A DNA stretch of 59,753 nucleotides from JANPLG01 sp964609085 (lineage in GTDB: Bacteria; Armatimonadota; SYMT01). Each line of letters opens with the position of its first letter. The first letter of the stretch is position 1. The stretch is from the NCBI GenBank assembly GCA_964609085.1, contig CAZSRZ010000015.1, forward strand, positions 1 through 59,753, read 5' to 3'. A model generated the notes under the pieces. That model was not told the origin of the DNA and ran no database searches. It saw only the letters and a program-made list of their open reading frames with translations. A program made the position numbers and the translations under genes. This document shows positions 10,347 through 19,145 of this stretch, piece after piece.

Positions 10347-11375
10347 CTACTTCGCGAGCTGGTCCGGGCGCGTTCCGGGCTTCCAATCCGCCGTCTTCTT
10401 CAGGCCGAATGGCGCGGGCCGGAAGTCGGTGATCGGATCAACGTTGGACCGCGCGGGGATGCGTTTCTCCATCCCGAGCGCCCAGTAGACCGCATTGACG
10501 AGCAGTCGCCGGGTTCCCTCGAATCCAAAGTCCTGGCTCGCCCCCATCGTCGTCGTGAAAACCCGGGCACTCTTCCCGGAAGCTGTTTTGTAGCTCTTGG
10601 TCCAGGCCACGGGCATCATGGGGTTGTTTTTCGGGCCGGCAACCGCCGGCGAGTCGGGTGCCAGGGAGGTGGTCACTTCACCCATCACCACCGGCCGACT
10701 GTCCCCCGGCAGAGGTAGGCGGACGCCGTAGACATCGGTCGTTCCGAAGATACTCCCCGGGGCAATTCCGCGGAGAATTGGGTCGGCGGCCTCCGTGGGA
10801 ACGACCACTCCCCGCGTGCCCTCCACCGCATGGTTGCCGTGGTGGCTAATCCACGTCTCTCCGAGCACAAACCGGCCAAAGCCTCCCTCCGAATCAGGTG
10901 CCTTGCTGTTCCAGGTGTACCGGGAATAGGTGGGGCTGCTCAATTTGAAGGCATGGGTAGACGTCCGCATCCCTACGATCGGCCTACCGCTTTCGACATA
11001 GTCGACGACCCATTTCATCTGGTCATCGGGGAGATCGCGCCACCGGAGTAGCATGACGACGGCATCTGCGTATCGGAGCTTTTCCAGCCCGGGGATGTTG
11101 TTGTTGACGTTGGGGCAGATGGTCCCGTCGGCGGGATCGATCGCGAACAGCACGGTACAATCGAATCCGTGCCTGTGCGCAAGGATGCGCGCAAACTCGG
11201 GAAGTGTCTCTTCCGAGCGGTACTCTTCGTCGCCGCTGATCAACACGATCTTCTTGCCCTTGCCCGGTCCCTTGACCCCGGGAATCGTCAACCACGGCTC
11301 GTCCGCGCCGGGAGCGGCGGACGCCACGAGCACGGCCAGAAAGGGGAGACAGAGGAGGAGTAAGCGGAGTGTCAT
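10347..11375 (-). CDS. ThuA-like domain protein, secreted
   Basis: A 342-residue protein with a signal peptide (hydrophobic about residues 4-20) and a ThuA-like, class-I-amidotransferase-fold domain: KIVLISGDEEYRSEETLP (about 42), a DADAVVMLLRW-like stretch (about 105), and SHHGNHAVEG (about 180). Members occur beside sugar dehydrogenases and sulfatases in Planctomycetes and Verrucomicrobia, where the domain is thought to act on sugars or glycans; the catalysed reaction is not established. The gene follows PhoD on the same strand with a 100-nt gap, and 204 nt separate its end from the DUF1573 gene. Confidence 0.85.
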   Translation of the reverse strand: MTLRLLLLCLPFLAVLVASAAPGADEPWLTIPGVKGPGKGKKIVLISGDEEYRSEETLPEFARILAHRHGFDCTVLFAIDPADGTICPNVNNNIPGLEKLRYADAVVMLLRWRDLPDDQMKWVVDYVESGRPIVGMRTSTHAFKLSSPTYSRYTWNSKAPDSEGGFGRFVLGETWISHHGNHAVEGTRGVVVPTEAADPILRGIAPGSIFGTTDVYGVRLPLPGDSRPVVMGEVTTSLAPDSPAVAGPKNNPMMPVAWTKSYKTASGKSARVFTTTMGASQDFGFEGTRRLLVNAVYWALGMEKRIPARSNVDPITDFRPAPFGLKKTADWKPGTRPDQLAK

Positions 11376-11475
11376 TGAGGTTCATCCCTACAGCACGCGG
11401 CACCGGCCTTCGAATCTACCCCTCCGGCCGGTCAGTCAGTAATGTTCCCCACGAGGTTGAGGCGAGGGGCGTCGG

Positions 11476-13032
11476 TTACGCTCGATGCAGCGCGGGACGG
11501 TCGCTCTCCACCACGAAGGATGCCCGAGTGACGCACGGTGCACCACGCCGAGTAACGTAGGGCACAGTTCGGTAATCTGCCCGCCACGCGTCCGGGGTGA
11601 CTTCACACCGGACATAGCCACGTTCGGCGTTATGGAACTTCACGAACGGGTTCTCCGAGAGGAGCGCGGGGAGCGTCGCGGGCGCCGCCGTGCCGTCGCC
11701 GCCGCTGGTGATGGAGGTCCCGACGAATTCCACGCCAACTGCGCCGGGCGAGCGCGGATCAAAGTCGGTCACCAGTTCGTTCGCCCAATTGGTGTGGATG
11801 TCGCCCGTCAGCACCACAGGATTTCGGACGGCGGAATCTCGCAGATAGCCGAGCAGCCTCCGGCGCTCGAATTCATAGCCGGGCCACTGATCCATGCTCA
11901 CCCGGACCGGAGCGCCGGGTGCCCGATCGGCCCGCGCGAGCATCACCTGCTGCGCCAGCACATTCCAGGTGCCTGCCGAGCCTGAAAGCCCGGCTTCCAG
12001 CCACTCGCGCTGGCGGCGACCCAGCAATGTCCCCTTCGGGTTCAGCAGCGCGGGGCTCGGAGGCTTGTTCCCATCGCCTTCGGGCTGGTCGGTGCGGTAT
12101 TGCCGCGTGTCGAGGACGAAGAACTCGGCCAGCCGCCCGAAGGGAAGGCGTCGGTAGAGCCGCATCGCCGGGCCATGTGGGCGGTTTTGCCTCCTCAGAG
12201 GCATGTGCTCCCAGTAGGCCTGGTAAGCCCGGCTGCGCCGTCGCAAGAAGGCCGCTGGGTCAACATCCAGCTCCTCGCTGATGCCGCCGGCGTAGTTGTT
12301 ATCGAACTCGTGGTCGTCCCAGGTGAGGATCCACGGCGCACGGGCGTGCATGCCCTGCAGGGCTGGGTCCGTGCGGTATTGCGCATACCGATTGCGGTAG
12401 TCGTAGAGGGAATGGAGCTCTGGCCCGATGTGGCTCCGCACGGGGCTGGGGCGCGCCGCACCCTCGTAGATGTAGTCTCCGAGGTGAACCACCAAGTCTA
12501 ACTGTTCCGCCGCCATGTGCTCGTAGGCGGTAAAGAGGCCCGCTTCCCAGTGCTGGCAACTGGCGAAGGCAAAGCGCAGTCGAGCAGGGCGGGCATCCGG
12601 GCGGGGCATGGTTCGCGTGGCCCCGATCGGGCTCGTCTGCCCGCCGGCGTGGAAGCGGTAGAAGTACCATCGGTCCGAACTGAGACCGCGGGGCTCCACG
12701 TGCACGGCATGCGCGGACTCTGGGTTGGCGACGGCGGTTCCGGAGAGCCGAACGCGGCGGAATGCCTCGTCGTCGGCCATCTCCCACTGCACGTCGACGG
12801 GTTCCTCCGGCATGCCGCCGCCCTCCAACGGCCGGGGAGCAAGCCGCGTCCAGAGCACCATGCTGTCTGGTGCGGGATCACCCGAGGCCACGCCCAGCTT
12901 GAAGAGCCCGTCGGGCAACCGGGTGCCGCGGCGAACCAGCGGCACCGCAGCCGCTCCTGCGCCGAACAAGAAGAGGCGGCGGGAGGTCGAAGCCGGCGGC
13001 GATGCGACGTGCGAAAATAAGCGTCGGTTCAT
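11476..13032 (-). CDS. phoD: Alkaline phosphatase D (PhoD) family protein, Tat-exported
   Basis: A 518-residue metallophosphoesterase. The N-terminus has a twin-arginine signal (SRRLFLFGAGAAAV, about residues 17-30), so export is folded through Tat. The PhoD N-terminal beta domain (about 45-145) is followed by the phosphoesterase core: FASCQHWEAG (about 156), VVHLGDYIYEG (about 182), TWDDHEFDNNY (about 237) and LTGDIHTNWANE (about 406), which hold the usual Asp, Asn and His metal ligands. The family cleaves phosphodiesters and phosphomonoesters using Ca2+/Fe3+ and is normally induced by phosphate starvation; no Pho box is obvious upstream. It diverges from murC. Confidence 0.9.
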   Translation of the reverse strand: MNRRLFSHVASPPASTSRRLFLFGAGAAAVPLVRRGTRLPDGLFKLGVASGDPAPDSMVLWTRLAPRPLEGGGMPEEPVDVQWEMADDEAFRRVRLSGTAVANPESAHAVHVEPRGLSSDRWYFYRFHAGGQTSPIGATRTMPRPDARPARLRFAFASCQHWEAGLFTAYEHMAAEQLDLVVHLGDYIYEGAARPSPVRSHIGPELHSLYDYRNRYAQYRTDPALQGMHARAPWILTWDDHEFDNNYAGGISEELDVDPAAFLRRRSRAYQAYWEHMPLRRQNRPHGPAMRLYRRLPFGRLAEFFVLDTRQYRTDQPEGDGNKPPSPALLNPKGTLLGRRQREWLEAGLSGSAGTWNVLAQQVMLARADRAPGAPVRVSMDQWPGYEFERRRLLGYLRDSAVRNPVVLTGDIHTNWANELVTDFDPRSPGAVGVEFVGTSITSGGDGTAAPATLPALLSENPFVKFHNAERGYVRCEVTPDAWRADYRTVPYVTRRGAPCVTRASFVVESDRPALHRA

Positions 13033-13153
13033 TGGTTAAGTATTGATCGGGCTCCGGCGGGGGTCCTTCGAGCGGTGGACTAACCACCAACCCGTTAGCG
13101 GAGGGTGGCATACTTGCTCGACAACTCTGGGCTCGGCACGTTCCGGCGACACC

Positions 13154-13179
13154 GCCGGTGAAAGGCACTGGTCACCGGC
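13154..13179 (+). promoter_or_regulatory. Stem-loop just before murC start
   Basis: GCCGGTGA (13154-13161) and TCACCGGC (13172-13179) form a perfect 8-bp stem around a 10-nt loop. The stem ends 4 nt before the murC ATG. The only purine-rich Shine-Dalgarno candidate, AAAGG at 13161-13165, lies at the stem-loop edge, about 18 nt from the ATG. Folding would bring it nearer the start codon or hide it, so this could set murC translation. Inference only. Confidence 0.4.
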
Positions 13180-13183
13180 CGGC

Positions 13184-14557
13184 ATGCGTGAGGTTTTCCA
13201 TCTGGTCGGCATCGGCGGAGCAGGGATGAGCGGGCTCGCCAGACTGCTGCTCTCCCGGGGAATTACGGTGACGGGATCCGACTCCCGCGAGAGCCCCACC
13301 ACAGAGGAGTTGAGACGCGAGGGGGCCATCATCGCCGTCGGCCACGACGCCGCCAACGTGGCCGGAGCCACGACCGTCGTCTATACAGCCGCCGTCCAGG
13401 ACGACAATCCCGAGGTCGCCGCCGCCCGAGCCGCGGGGACCGAGACCATCTCCCGGGCGACGATGCTGGCGCGGGCGATGGCGGGATACCGGGGGATCGC
13501 GATCGCCGGCACCCACGGCAAGACGACCACGACCGCTATGGCGGCCGCGGTGCTGCTGCAGGGCGGGTTGGACCCCACGGTGCTGGTCGGCGGGGATTGG
13601 GCCCCCATCCACGGCAACGCCTACGCGGGCAAGGGCAGACACTTCCTGACGGAGGCCTGCGAGGCCTTCCAGTCATTCCTGGAACTGACGCCCGACGTGG
13701 CCCTCATCACGAACATCGAGGACGACCACCTGGAGTTCTACGGCAGCGGTCAGGCGCTGGATACCGCCTTCATCCAGTTCCTTCGGAACGTTCGACGGGA
13801 CGGATATGCCGTCGGCGCAGCGGACGACCCTCGCGTCCGGCGGGCATTCGAGCAGGCCGGGTGCCGCCACGTCACGTTCGGATTGAGCCCGGCAGCCGAT
13901 TATCGCGCCGTCGAGGTTGATCCGCAAGGCCGCACCACCTCGTTCACCCTCCTCGCCTGCGGTACAGCGCTGGGTCGGATCCGGCTGCGGGTCCCCGGAA
14001 CCCACAACGTCCTGAACGCACTCGGGGCGGCCGCCATTGCTACCGAGGAAGGGATCTCGTTTTCCGACGTGGCCTCCGGGCTGGAGAGCTTCCTCGGAGT
14101 CGGTCGCCGCTACGAGACAATCGGCGAGTTCGGCGGGGTCCGCATCGTGGATGACTACGCCCATCACCCGACGGAGATTCGCGTCACGCTGCAGGCTGCT
14201 CGGAAGGCCGAGACGGGTAAGCTCATCGTGCTGTTCCAACCCCATCTCTACACCCGGACCGAACTCCTCCTCCAGGAGTTCGCACTTAGCTTTGGAGATG
14301 CCGACCATGTTCTCGTGGCGGACGTTTACGCGGCGCGGGAGACGCCTATCCCCGGGGTCGACGGAGCACGCCTGGCGCGAGCGATCCAGGCAGCCAGCCC
14401 GGGACTTTGCGTCGAGTTTCACGCCGGATCCGATGAAATCTCACGGAGACTGGCGGAGGTCGCGCGCCCAGGGGACACGGTGCTCACAATGGGCGCCGGC
14501 GACGTTCGGCGGTACGGTGAAACGCTGGCCGGTCGGCTGATGGCGGCAGCTGGCTAG
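13184..14557 (+). CDS. murC: UDP-N-acetylmuramate--L-alanine ligase
   Basis: Adds L-alanine to UDP-MurNAc with ATP, the first peptide step of peptidoglycan precursor synthesis in the cytosol. 457 residues, normal for MurC. Rossmann-like start HLVGIGGAGMSG (about 6), ATP-binding GTHGKTTTT (about 108), the TEACEAFQSFL segment, TNIEDDHLEFY (about 178), PGTHNVLNALGA (about 271) and DDYAHHPTEI (about 322) are all diagnostic. It opens the division/wall block; murB, which often follows murC, is absent and ddl is next. There is no Shine-Dalgarno at the usual spacing; see the stem-loop entry. Confidence 0.97.
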   Translation: MREVFHLVGIGGAGMSGLARLLLSRGITVTGSDSRESPTTEELRREGAIIAVGHDAANVAGATTVVYTAAVQDDNPEVAAARAAGTETISRATMLARAMAGYRGIAIAGTHGKTTTTAMAAAVLLQGGLDPTVLVGGDWAPIHGNAYAGKGRHFLTEACEAFQSFLELTPDVALITNIEDDHLEFYGSGQALDTAFIQFLRNVRRDGYAVGAADDPRVRRAFEQAGCRHVTFGLSPAADYRAVEVDPQGRTTSFTLLACGTALGRIRLRVPGTHNVLNALGAAAIATEEGISFSDVASGLESFLGVGRRYETIGEFGGVRIVDDYAHHPTEIRVTLQAARKAETGKLIVLFQPHLYTRTELLLQEFALSFGDADHVLVADVYAARETPIPGVDGARLARAIQAASPGLCVEFHAGSDEISRRLAEVARPGDTVLTMGAGDVRRYGETLAGRLMAAAG

Positions 14558-14575
14558 AGTAGGGAGAGGCCGGGG

Positions 14576-15685
14576 ATGGCTAGGCTGCGGATAGCGGTGC
14601 TGATGGGTGGAAGCTCGGCGGAACGGGCAGTCTCACTTTCCACGGGTCAGCAGGTGCTCGCGGCGCTCGACCCACAGCGGTACGATGCTTTCGCGGTCGA
14701 TACGGCCTACCTCGCGATGCCGGCCCTGTCGCGGGGACAGGCTCCAGGCCCGCACGGTGGCGGTCGGACAGCTTCGGACGCCCTTCTCGCAGTGCCGGCC
14801 CCCCCCACCCCGGTGGGGGACCCACCGCTCATGGGCCGCAACCGACCGGACCTGGCTCTGATTTGCCTGCACGGCCGGCATGGCGAGGACGGTGCCATCC
14901 AGGGCATGTTGGAGTTGTTGGGCATCCCCTACACCGGCTCCGGGATTCTGGCCAGCGCCCTCGCGATGGACAAGGTGATGGCGAAGAAGATCCTCGTCAC
15001 CGAGGGAATCCTCACTCCCGGCTCACTGGACCTTCGAGGACGCGAAGACGCCGAACGTCTGGTCGCACGGGTGGAGGCGGGCGAAGACGGCCTCCCTCTG
15101 CCGGTGATCGTCAAGCCGAACAACCAGGGATCTACCATCGGCGTCAGTGTGGTGCGCCGGGTTGACCAGTTGCGCGCCGCGCTGGACACGGCGCTGGCCT
15201 ATAGCCAGTCGGTGCTGGTCGAGCAGTTCATCGAGGGGGTCGAGGTCACGGCGCCGGTGCTCGGCAACGAATCGCTGGAGTCCCTGCCGATCGTGGAGAT
15301 CGTGCCGGGCAGTGGGTTTTACGACTACGATGCCAAGTACACTCCTGGAGCGACGGACGAAATCTGCCCGGCGAGATTGCCGGCGGCCCAGGCCGCGGCG
15401 ATCGCCGACATCGCTTGCCGCTGCCACCGAGCGCTCGGCTGCCGCGGCTTTAGCCGGACGGACATGATCGTTGCCCCAGACGGCGTCTACGTGTTGGAGG
15501 TGAACACGATTCCGGGGATGACTCCGACCAGTCTGCTGCCCCGGTCCGCCCTGACGGCCGGAATCAGTTTCCCTGAACTGCTGGACAGGATGATCCAACT
15601 GGCGCTGGAAGGCACCCCGATCTCCACGTCGAGCGAACTATCCGGAGACCCTGAGCTTGCCACCCTATCCAACTGCGAGTACTGA
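14576..15685 (+). CDS. ddl: D-alanine--D-alanine ligase
   Basis: Joins two D-alanines with ATP to make the dipeptide end of the peptidoglycan stem, in the cytosol. 369 residues with an ATP-grasp fold: MGGSSAERAVSLSTG (about 10), LHGRHGEDGAIQG (about 100), PYTGSG (about 119), the KPNNQGSTIGVS loop (about 181), and FSRTDMIV/LEVNTIPGMT (about 295-318) with metal-binding Asp/Glu/Asn. A proline- and glycine-rich insert (about residues 52-85) is longer than in most homologues. The ATG has GGGAG nearby, and the 3' end overlaps the TTG of ftsQ by 29 nt. Confidence 0.96.
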   Translation: MARLRIAVLMGGSSAERAVSLSTGQQVLAALDPQRYDAFAVDTAYLAMPALSRGQAPGPHGGGRTASDALLAVPAPPTPVGDPPLMGRNRPDLALICLHGRHGEDGAIQGMLELLGIPYTGSGILASALAMDKVMAKKILVTEGILTPGSLDLRGREDAERLVARVEAGEDGLPLPVIVKPNNQGSTIGVSVVRRVDQLRAALDTALAYSQSVLVEQFIEGVEVTAPVLGNESLESLPIVEIVPGSGFYDYDAKYTPGATDEICPARLPAAQAAAIADIACRCHRALGCRGFSRTDMIVAPDGVYVLEVNTIPGMTPTSLLPRSALTAGISFPELLDRMIQLALEGTPISTSSELSGDPELATLSNCEY

Positions 15686-16523
15686 ACTGGGCTACACTCG
15701 CCGAACCACAACAGGCGCCAGGGACAGGCGTCGAAACCGCCGACGTGTAGACATTGCCGGCGGGATTCGCCTCGCCTTCCTGCTGCTGCTAGTGGGAGAG
15801 TGCCTGCGGGTTGCCTTTTTCTCCCCGCGGATGAATCTGGTCCGCGTCGATGTGGAGGGCCGGACTCGTTACTCCACGGAGGAGATCGCCCGAAAGGCCG
15901 GCATCACCTATGGGCGGAACATCTTCACAGCGAATCTTGGATCCGCCTATGACCGGCTCATGAGCGACCCCGTCTTCGAGTCCGTGGAGCTGAGCCGCAA
16001 CTTTCCCGACACGCTGCAGATCAGGGTGGCGGAGCGGAGGCCCGCGCTGCGAGTGGTGTGTCGGGGCGAAGCGTATCATGCCGATCAGGGCGGCCGCGTC
16101 TTTGAAATCGCCGGACGAGTGCCGGATCCCGATTCCGCGTTGCCGGAGATGTCCCTTGAGTCTGGGACGCCTCCCCTACTAGGCGACCGCATCCCCGAAG
16201 AGCTGCTGAGCTGTTTCTGGGAGTGCGTGGACCTGAGTCGAAAGGAGTCGCTCGATCTCGCCCGCGTGCGCGTTGACGCCTCCCAGGACCTATGGTTGAA
16301 TGTGATTGTCACGTCCGCACGCGCTTCCGAGCCCAGCGTCGGGCTCGAGGCACCCCGCACGCGTACACTGCCGGTCAAACTCGGGCGGTGGACCGACCTG
16401 CCCGACAAGTTCCGCGACGTTCGTCTCTCTCTGTCTGGCCCAGCGGCCATTTCCGAAGCAAGCTACCTGAACGTGATGTGCCCCGGAAGTCCCGCCTACA
16501 TGTCTGCTGCGACGGCTCAATGA
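15657..16523 (+). CDS. ftsQ: Cell-division protein FtsQ (POTRA domain)
   Basis: A 288-residue single-pass inner-membrane protein of the divisome, linking FtsB/L to later proteins. Arg-rich cytoplasmic tail (about 15-32), one membrane helix (about 36-53), then a POTRA domain starting at MNLVRVDVEGRTRYSTEEI (about 59) and a FtsQ beta domain. The start is read as TTG at 15657 because GGAGA lies about 10 nt upstream and no ATG or GTG occurs before the basic tail; the gene then overlaps ddl by 29 nt. Its stop overlaps the DUF881 start (ATGA). Sequence beyond the POTRA domain is poorly conserved, as usual for FtsQ. Confidence 0.88.
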   Translation: MPPYPTASTELGYTRRTTTGARDRRRNRRRVDIAGGIRLAFLLLLVGECLRVAFFSPRMNLVRVDVEGRTRYSTEEIARKAGITYGRNIFTANLGSAYDRLMSDPVFESVELSRNFPDTLQIRVAERRPALRVVCRGEAYHADQGGRVFEIAGRVPDPDSALPEMSLESGTPPLLGDRIPEELLSCFWECVDLSRKESLDLARVRVDASQDLWLNVIVTSARASEPSVGLEAPRTRTLPVKLGRWTDLPDKFRDVRLSLSGPAAISEASYLNVMCPGSPAYMSAATAQ

Positions 16524-17380
16524 GCGCCGGGACGGCCGCCGCTGGGCTCGAATCCGTCACCACGGATGAGCCGGTTGAGGTCGTCGGCGAGGCACTCGCC
16601 GCACCGGTGGCGGAGCGCCTTCCCGCTGGCGAGCGCGGCTGGGTCTGGCAGGTCTCCGCCCTCAGCATCGTGCTGGGCATCATGCTGGCGCTCGCCGTGG
16701 CGACTACGGGCCGCGTGCGTTCGGCCAAGCTACCCGCCAACCCGCTCGGCATCACCGGGGCGGTCCTGAACGGCTACCGTGAACAGATCAACCGGCTGCT
16801 GGAGGACAACAAAGCCCTGCGCAACGATGTGCGTCGATACGAAGATGACGCCGGCAAGGTGAGTCAGTTGACCGCTCGACTCAAGGAGGAGTTGGAGGAA
16901 GCCCGGTACCTGGCCGGGACGACGCCCGTGAAGGGGCCGGGGCTTCGGCTCATCCTGCGAGACAGCCCCCAGAAACCGATCCCCAACCTCACCCCGGAGC
17001 AGGTGGAGAGCTATCTCGTCCACGACGCGGATATCTACGGGATCCTGAACGAGTTGCGCGCGGCCGGGGCAGAGGCCTTCGCCATCCACGGCACGGACGC
17101 CCGCAGCATGCAACGTGTGGTGGCAACCACCGCCATCCGATGCGCGGGACCGACAGCCCAGGTCAACGGAGTCCCGCTGGCATCCCCCTACACCATTCTC
17201 GCCATCGGCAGTCCCCAGGCGTTGCGCTCCGCGCTGGAAATGCGCGGTGGCTACATCGACATGCGGGTTCTGAAGGTGCTCGACATGATACAGATCGAGG
17301 AGGCAACCGAGCTTGTCCTTCCCGCGTATTCGGCCGACGGTAGCCGGAAGTACTCCCGGCCAGCGACTACGAACCCATAG
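16520..17380 (+). CDS. DUF881 family protein
   Basis: A 286-residue protein with one membrane helix (about residues 45-67), a coiled coil (about 90-130, QINRLLEDNKALRNDVRRYE), and a DUF881 domain outside: KGPGLRLILRDSP, then LVHDADIYGILNELRAAGAEA (split at about 185-205), AIRCAGPTAQVNG and SPYTILAIGSPQALRSAL. DUF881 proteins sit between ftsQ and ftsA/sbp in Firmicutes and Actinobacteria; a divisome-linked role is suspected but unproven. The start at 16520 overlaps the ftsQ stop by 4 nt. The frame is open upstream to 16292, but only as antiphase sequence within ftsQ. Confidence 0.9.
   Translation: MSAGTAAAGLESVTTDEPVEVVGEALAAPVAERLPAGERGWVWQVSALSIVLGIMLALAVATTGRVRSAKLPANPLGITGAVLNGYREQINRLLEDNKALRNDVRRYEDDAGKVSQLTARLKEELEEARYLAGTTPVKGPGLRLILRDSPQKPIPNLTPEQVESYLVHDADIYGILNELRAAGAEAFAIHGTDARSMQRVVATTAIRCAGPTAQVNGVPLASPYTILAIGSPQALRSALEMRGGYIDMRVLKVLDMIQIEEATELVLPAYSADGSRKYSRPATTNP
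17297..17315 (+). promoter_or_regulatory. Shine-Dalgarno supporting a TTG start for sbp
   Basis: GAGGAGG at 17297-17303 lies 9 nt before TTG at 17313. No ATG or GTG in this frame lies between there and the first membrane helix of Sbp, so the strong site decides the start. It is inside the 3' end of the DUF881 gene. Confidence 0.6.
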
Positions 17381-17738
17381 AGTATGGATCCCCCTCCTCG
17401 CATTCGCGGCGAGCTTCCTGCTCACGTTCAGTTTCCTCGGCAATTGGGTTCCGGTCGACTGGGCTAGCTATCTCTCCCTGGCCGTGCTGGCAGGGTTGGA
17501 CTCCGTGCTGGGTGGAATCCGGGCGGGAGTGGAACGCCGATTCCGCAGCGACGTTTTTCTCAGCGGATTCCTGGTCAACATGGTGCTCGCCGTCCTGCTC
17601 GTCGTGCTGGGCGAGCTGATCGGCGTTGACGGGATGTATGTGGCTGCGGTGGTCACTCTGGGTGGCCGCATGTTCTTAAACCTCTCGGTGATCCGGCGTC
17701 ACTGGCTCGAAAGACATCCTGGACGTGGCGAAAAGTGA
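17313..17738 (+). CDS. sbp: Small basic protein Sbp (DUF1290)
   Basis: A 141-residue membrane protein with three or four helices. The core starts at WIPLLAFAASF (about residue 25) and contains the Sbp signature YLSLAVLAGLDSVLGGIRAG (about 50-69), FLSGFLVNMVLAVLLVVLGE and GGRMFLNLSVIRRHWLE. Sbp lies between DUF881 and ftsA in Bacillus-type division clusters; its function is unknown. The TTG start overlaps DUF881 by 68 nt and gives about 24 residues before the usual Sbp start. The 3' end overlaps the GTG of ftsA by 14 nt. Confidence 0.88.
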   Translation: MSFPRIRPTVAGSTPGQRLRTHRVWIPLLAFAASFLLTFSFLGNWVPVDWASYLSLAVLAGLDSVLGGIRAGVERRFRSDVFLSGFLVNMVLAVLLVVLGELIGVDGMYVAAVVTLGGRMFLNLSVIRRHWLERHPGRGEK

Positions 17739-19056
17739 GCTAGTCGTAGCCCTGGACATCGGCACCACCAAAGTCTGCACCCTCGTCGCGGAGGTCTCCG
17801 GCGAGGATCAGATCGACCTCCTCGGTGTGGGTATGGCTCCCTCGACCGGGATGCGAAAGGGCGTGGTCGTCGACATTGCCGCGACAGCGGCCGCCATTCG
17901 TGACTCGGTCGAGATGGCAGAACGGACGGCGGGGGTGCACATCGCCACGGTGTACGTGGGGATCACCGGTGAGCACATCCAGTCCTTCAACAGCCGGGGC
18001 GGGGTGGATGTAGCGGACGAAGTCACCGATGAGCACGTCCAGCAGGCACGAATCGCGGCCCGTCGGGTGCTGCCCGAAGATCGGGAAGTCCTCCATACCA
18101 TCCCCCGGCAGTACATCGTGGATGGGCAAGAGGGCGTGCGGCATCCGACAGGGATGTCTGCCCGGCGGCTGGAGGTGGAGACCCACGTCGTCACCGCCGC
18201 GACCAGCTTCGTGGAAAACGTGCTCAAGTGTGCCCGCCGTGCCAGGGTGCAGATAGAGGAGATCGTCGTCGAGCCATACGCCACCGGCCTCGCGGTGTTG
18301 ACGGATGCGGAACGACAGCTCGGCGTCGTCCTGGCCGATATCGGCGGCGGCACCACCGATGTCGCCTTGTGGGTGGATGGCGTCATCACCCACACCACGG
18401 TCATTCCCGTCGGGGGGATGCACGTCACGAATGATCTGGCGATCGCATTTCGACTGACTCCCAGCCAGGCAGAGCGCATGAAGGTCCATCACGCCAGCGC
18501 GTCCGTCACCTCGGTGGATACTCGCGAGTACATCGAACTACAGATGATCGGAGAGCAGGAGCCGCGGGAGCTCCCCCGTAGGTTGTTCGCGGAAATCGTC
18601 GAGCCCAGAATGACGGAGCTGTTCTCCGTGCTGGCGGAGCATCTCCGCAGGGCGGCGTCGGAGGGCGTTCACGTTTCGTCGTGCGTGCTCAGCGGTGGAG
18701 GCAGTCAGCTCGCGGGCGTGACGGAACTGGCATCACATGTGTTGGAATTGCCGGTGCGGGTGGGTTGTCCCAGGGACGTCATCGACCCCCGGGGCCAGGT
18801 CGCGTCACCCGTCTATGCCACCGGGGTAGGTCTCCTGAGCTTCGCAGCTCGAAAGTTGGCGGGAAGACGGCGGGCGAGGGAGCCTCGGTCACTGGCGGCG
18901 GCAGCGGTCACCCTGGTCGTTGGATGGCTTCGGCACCTGGGCTTTCCACCCCCGGCGGGGCGGAGCGGGCCCCTCGCTCGGGCGAGGCGGACGACCGATC
19001 GGAATCCCGCGGGAAAGAAATCAGGGCAACCTGCCCTGGATCAACCGAAAATGTAA
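17725..19056 (+). CDS. ftsA: Cell-division protein FtsA
   Basis: Actin-like ATPase that anchors the FtsZ ring to the membrane. 443 residues from a GTG start: VVALDIGTTKVCTLVAEV (phosphate 1, about 7), SHS2/1C domain (about 85-165), LADIGGGTTDVALWVDG (phosphate 2, about 206), and VLSGGGSQLAGV (about 321). FtsA proteins normally end in a short amphipathic membrane helix; VVGWLRHLGF (about 396-405) fits, but a basic Pro/Gly/Arg-rich tail of about 35 residues follows it, which is unusual. The stop is 89 nt before ftsZ, and two hairpins lie in that junction. Confidence 0.95.
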   Translation: MAKSELVVALDIGTTKVCTLVAEVSGEDQIDLLGVGMAPSTGMRKGVVVDIAATAAAIRDSVEMAERTAGVHIATVYVGITGEHIQSFNSRGGVDVADEVTDEHVQQARIAARRVLPEDREVLHTIPRQYIVDGQEGVRHPTGMSARRLEVETHVVTAATSFVENVLKCARRARVQIEEIVVEPYATGLAVLTDAERQLGVVLADIGGGTTDVALWVDGVITHTTVIPVGGMHVTNDLAIAFRLTPSQAERMKVHHASASVTSVDTREYIELQMIGEQEPRELPRRLFAEIVEPRMTELFSVLAEHLRRAASEGVHVSSCVLSGGGSQLAGVTELASHVLELPVRVGCPRDVIDPRGQVASPVYATGVGLLSFAARKLAGRRRAREPRSLAAAAVTLVVGWLRHLGFPPPAGRSGPLARARRTTDRNPAGKKSGQPALDQPKM

Positions 19057-19075
19057 CCTCGGGAGGTCACCTCCC
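19022..19075 (+). other. Two hairpins at the ftsA-ftsZ junction
   Basis: CAGGGCA (19022-19028) pairs with TGCCCTG (19032-19038) around ACC, in the last codons of ftsA. GGGAGG (19061-19066) pairs with CCTCCC (19070-19075) around TCA, 5 nt after the ftsA stop. There is no T-run, so these may be processing or attenuation structures that set the FtsA:FtsZ ratio rather than a full terminator. Confidence 0.4.
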
Positions 19076-19145
19076 ACGCTTTCCTGGCCGTACCGCAGCG
19101 GGCGACTGCACTGCGGATGACGCTTCGCCCTTCCCGGAGTTCCTA

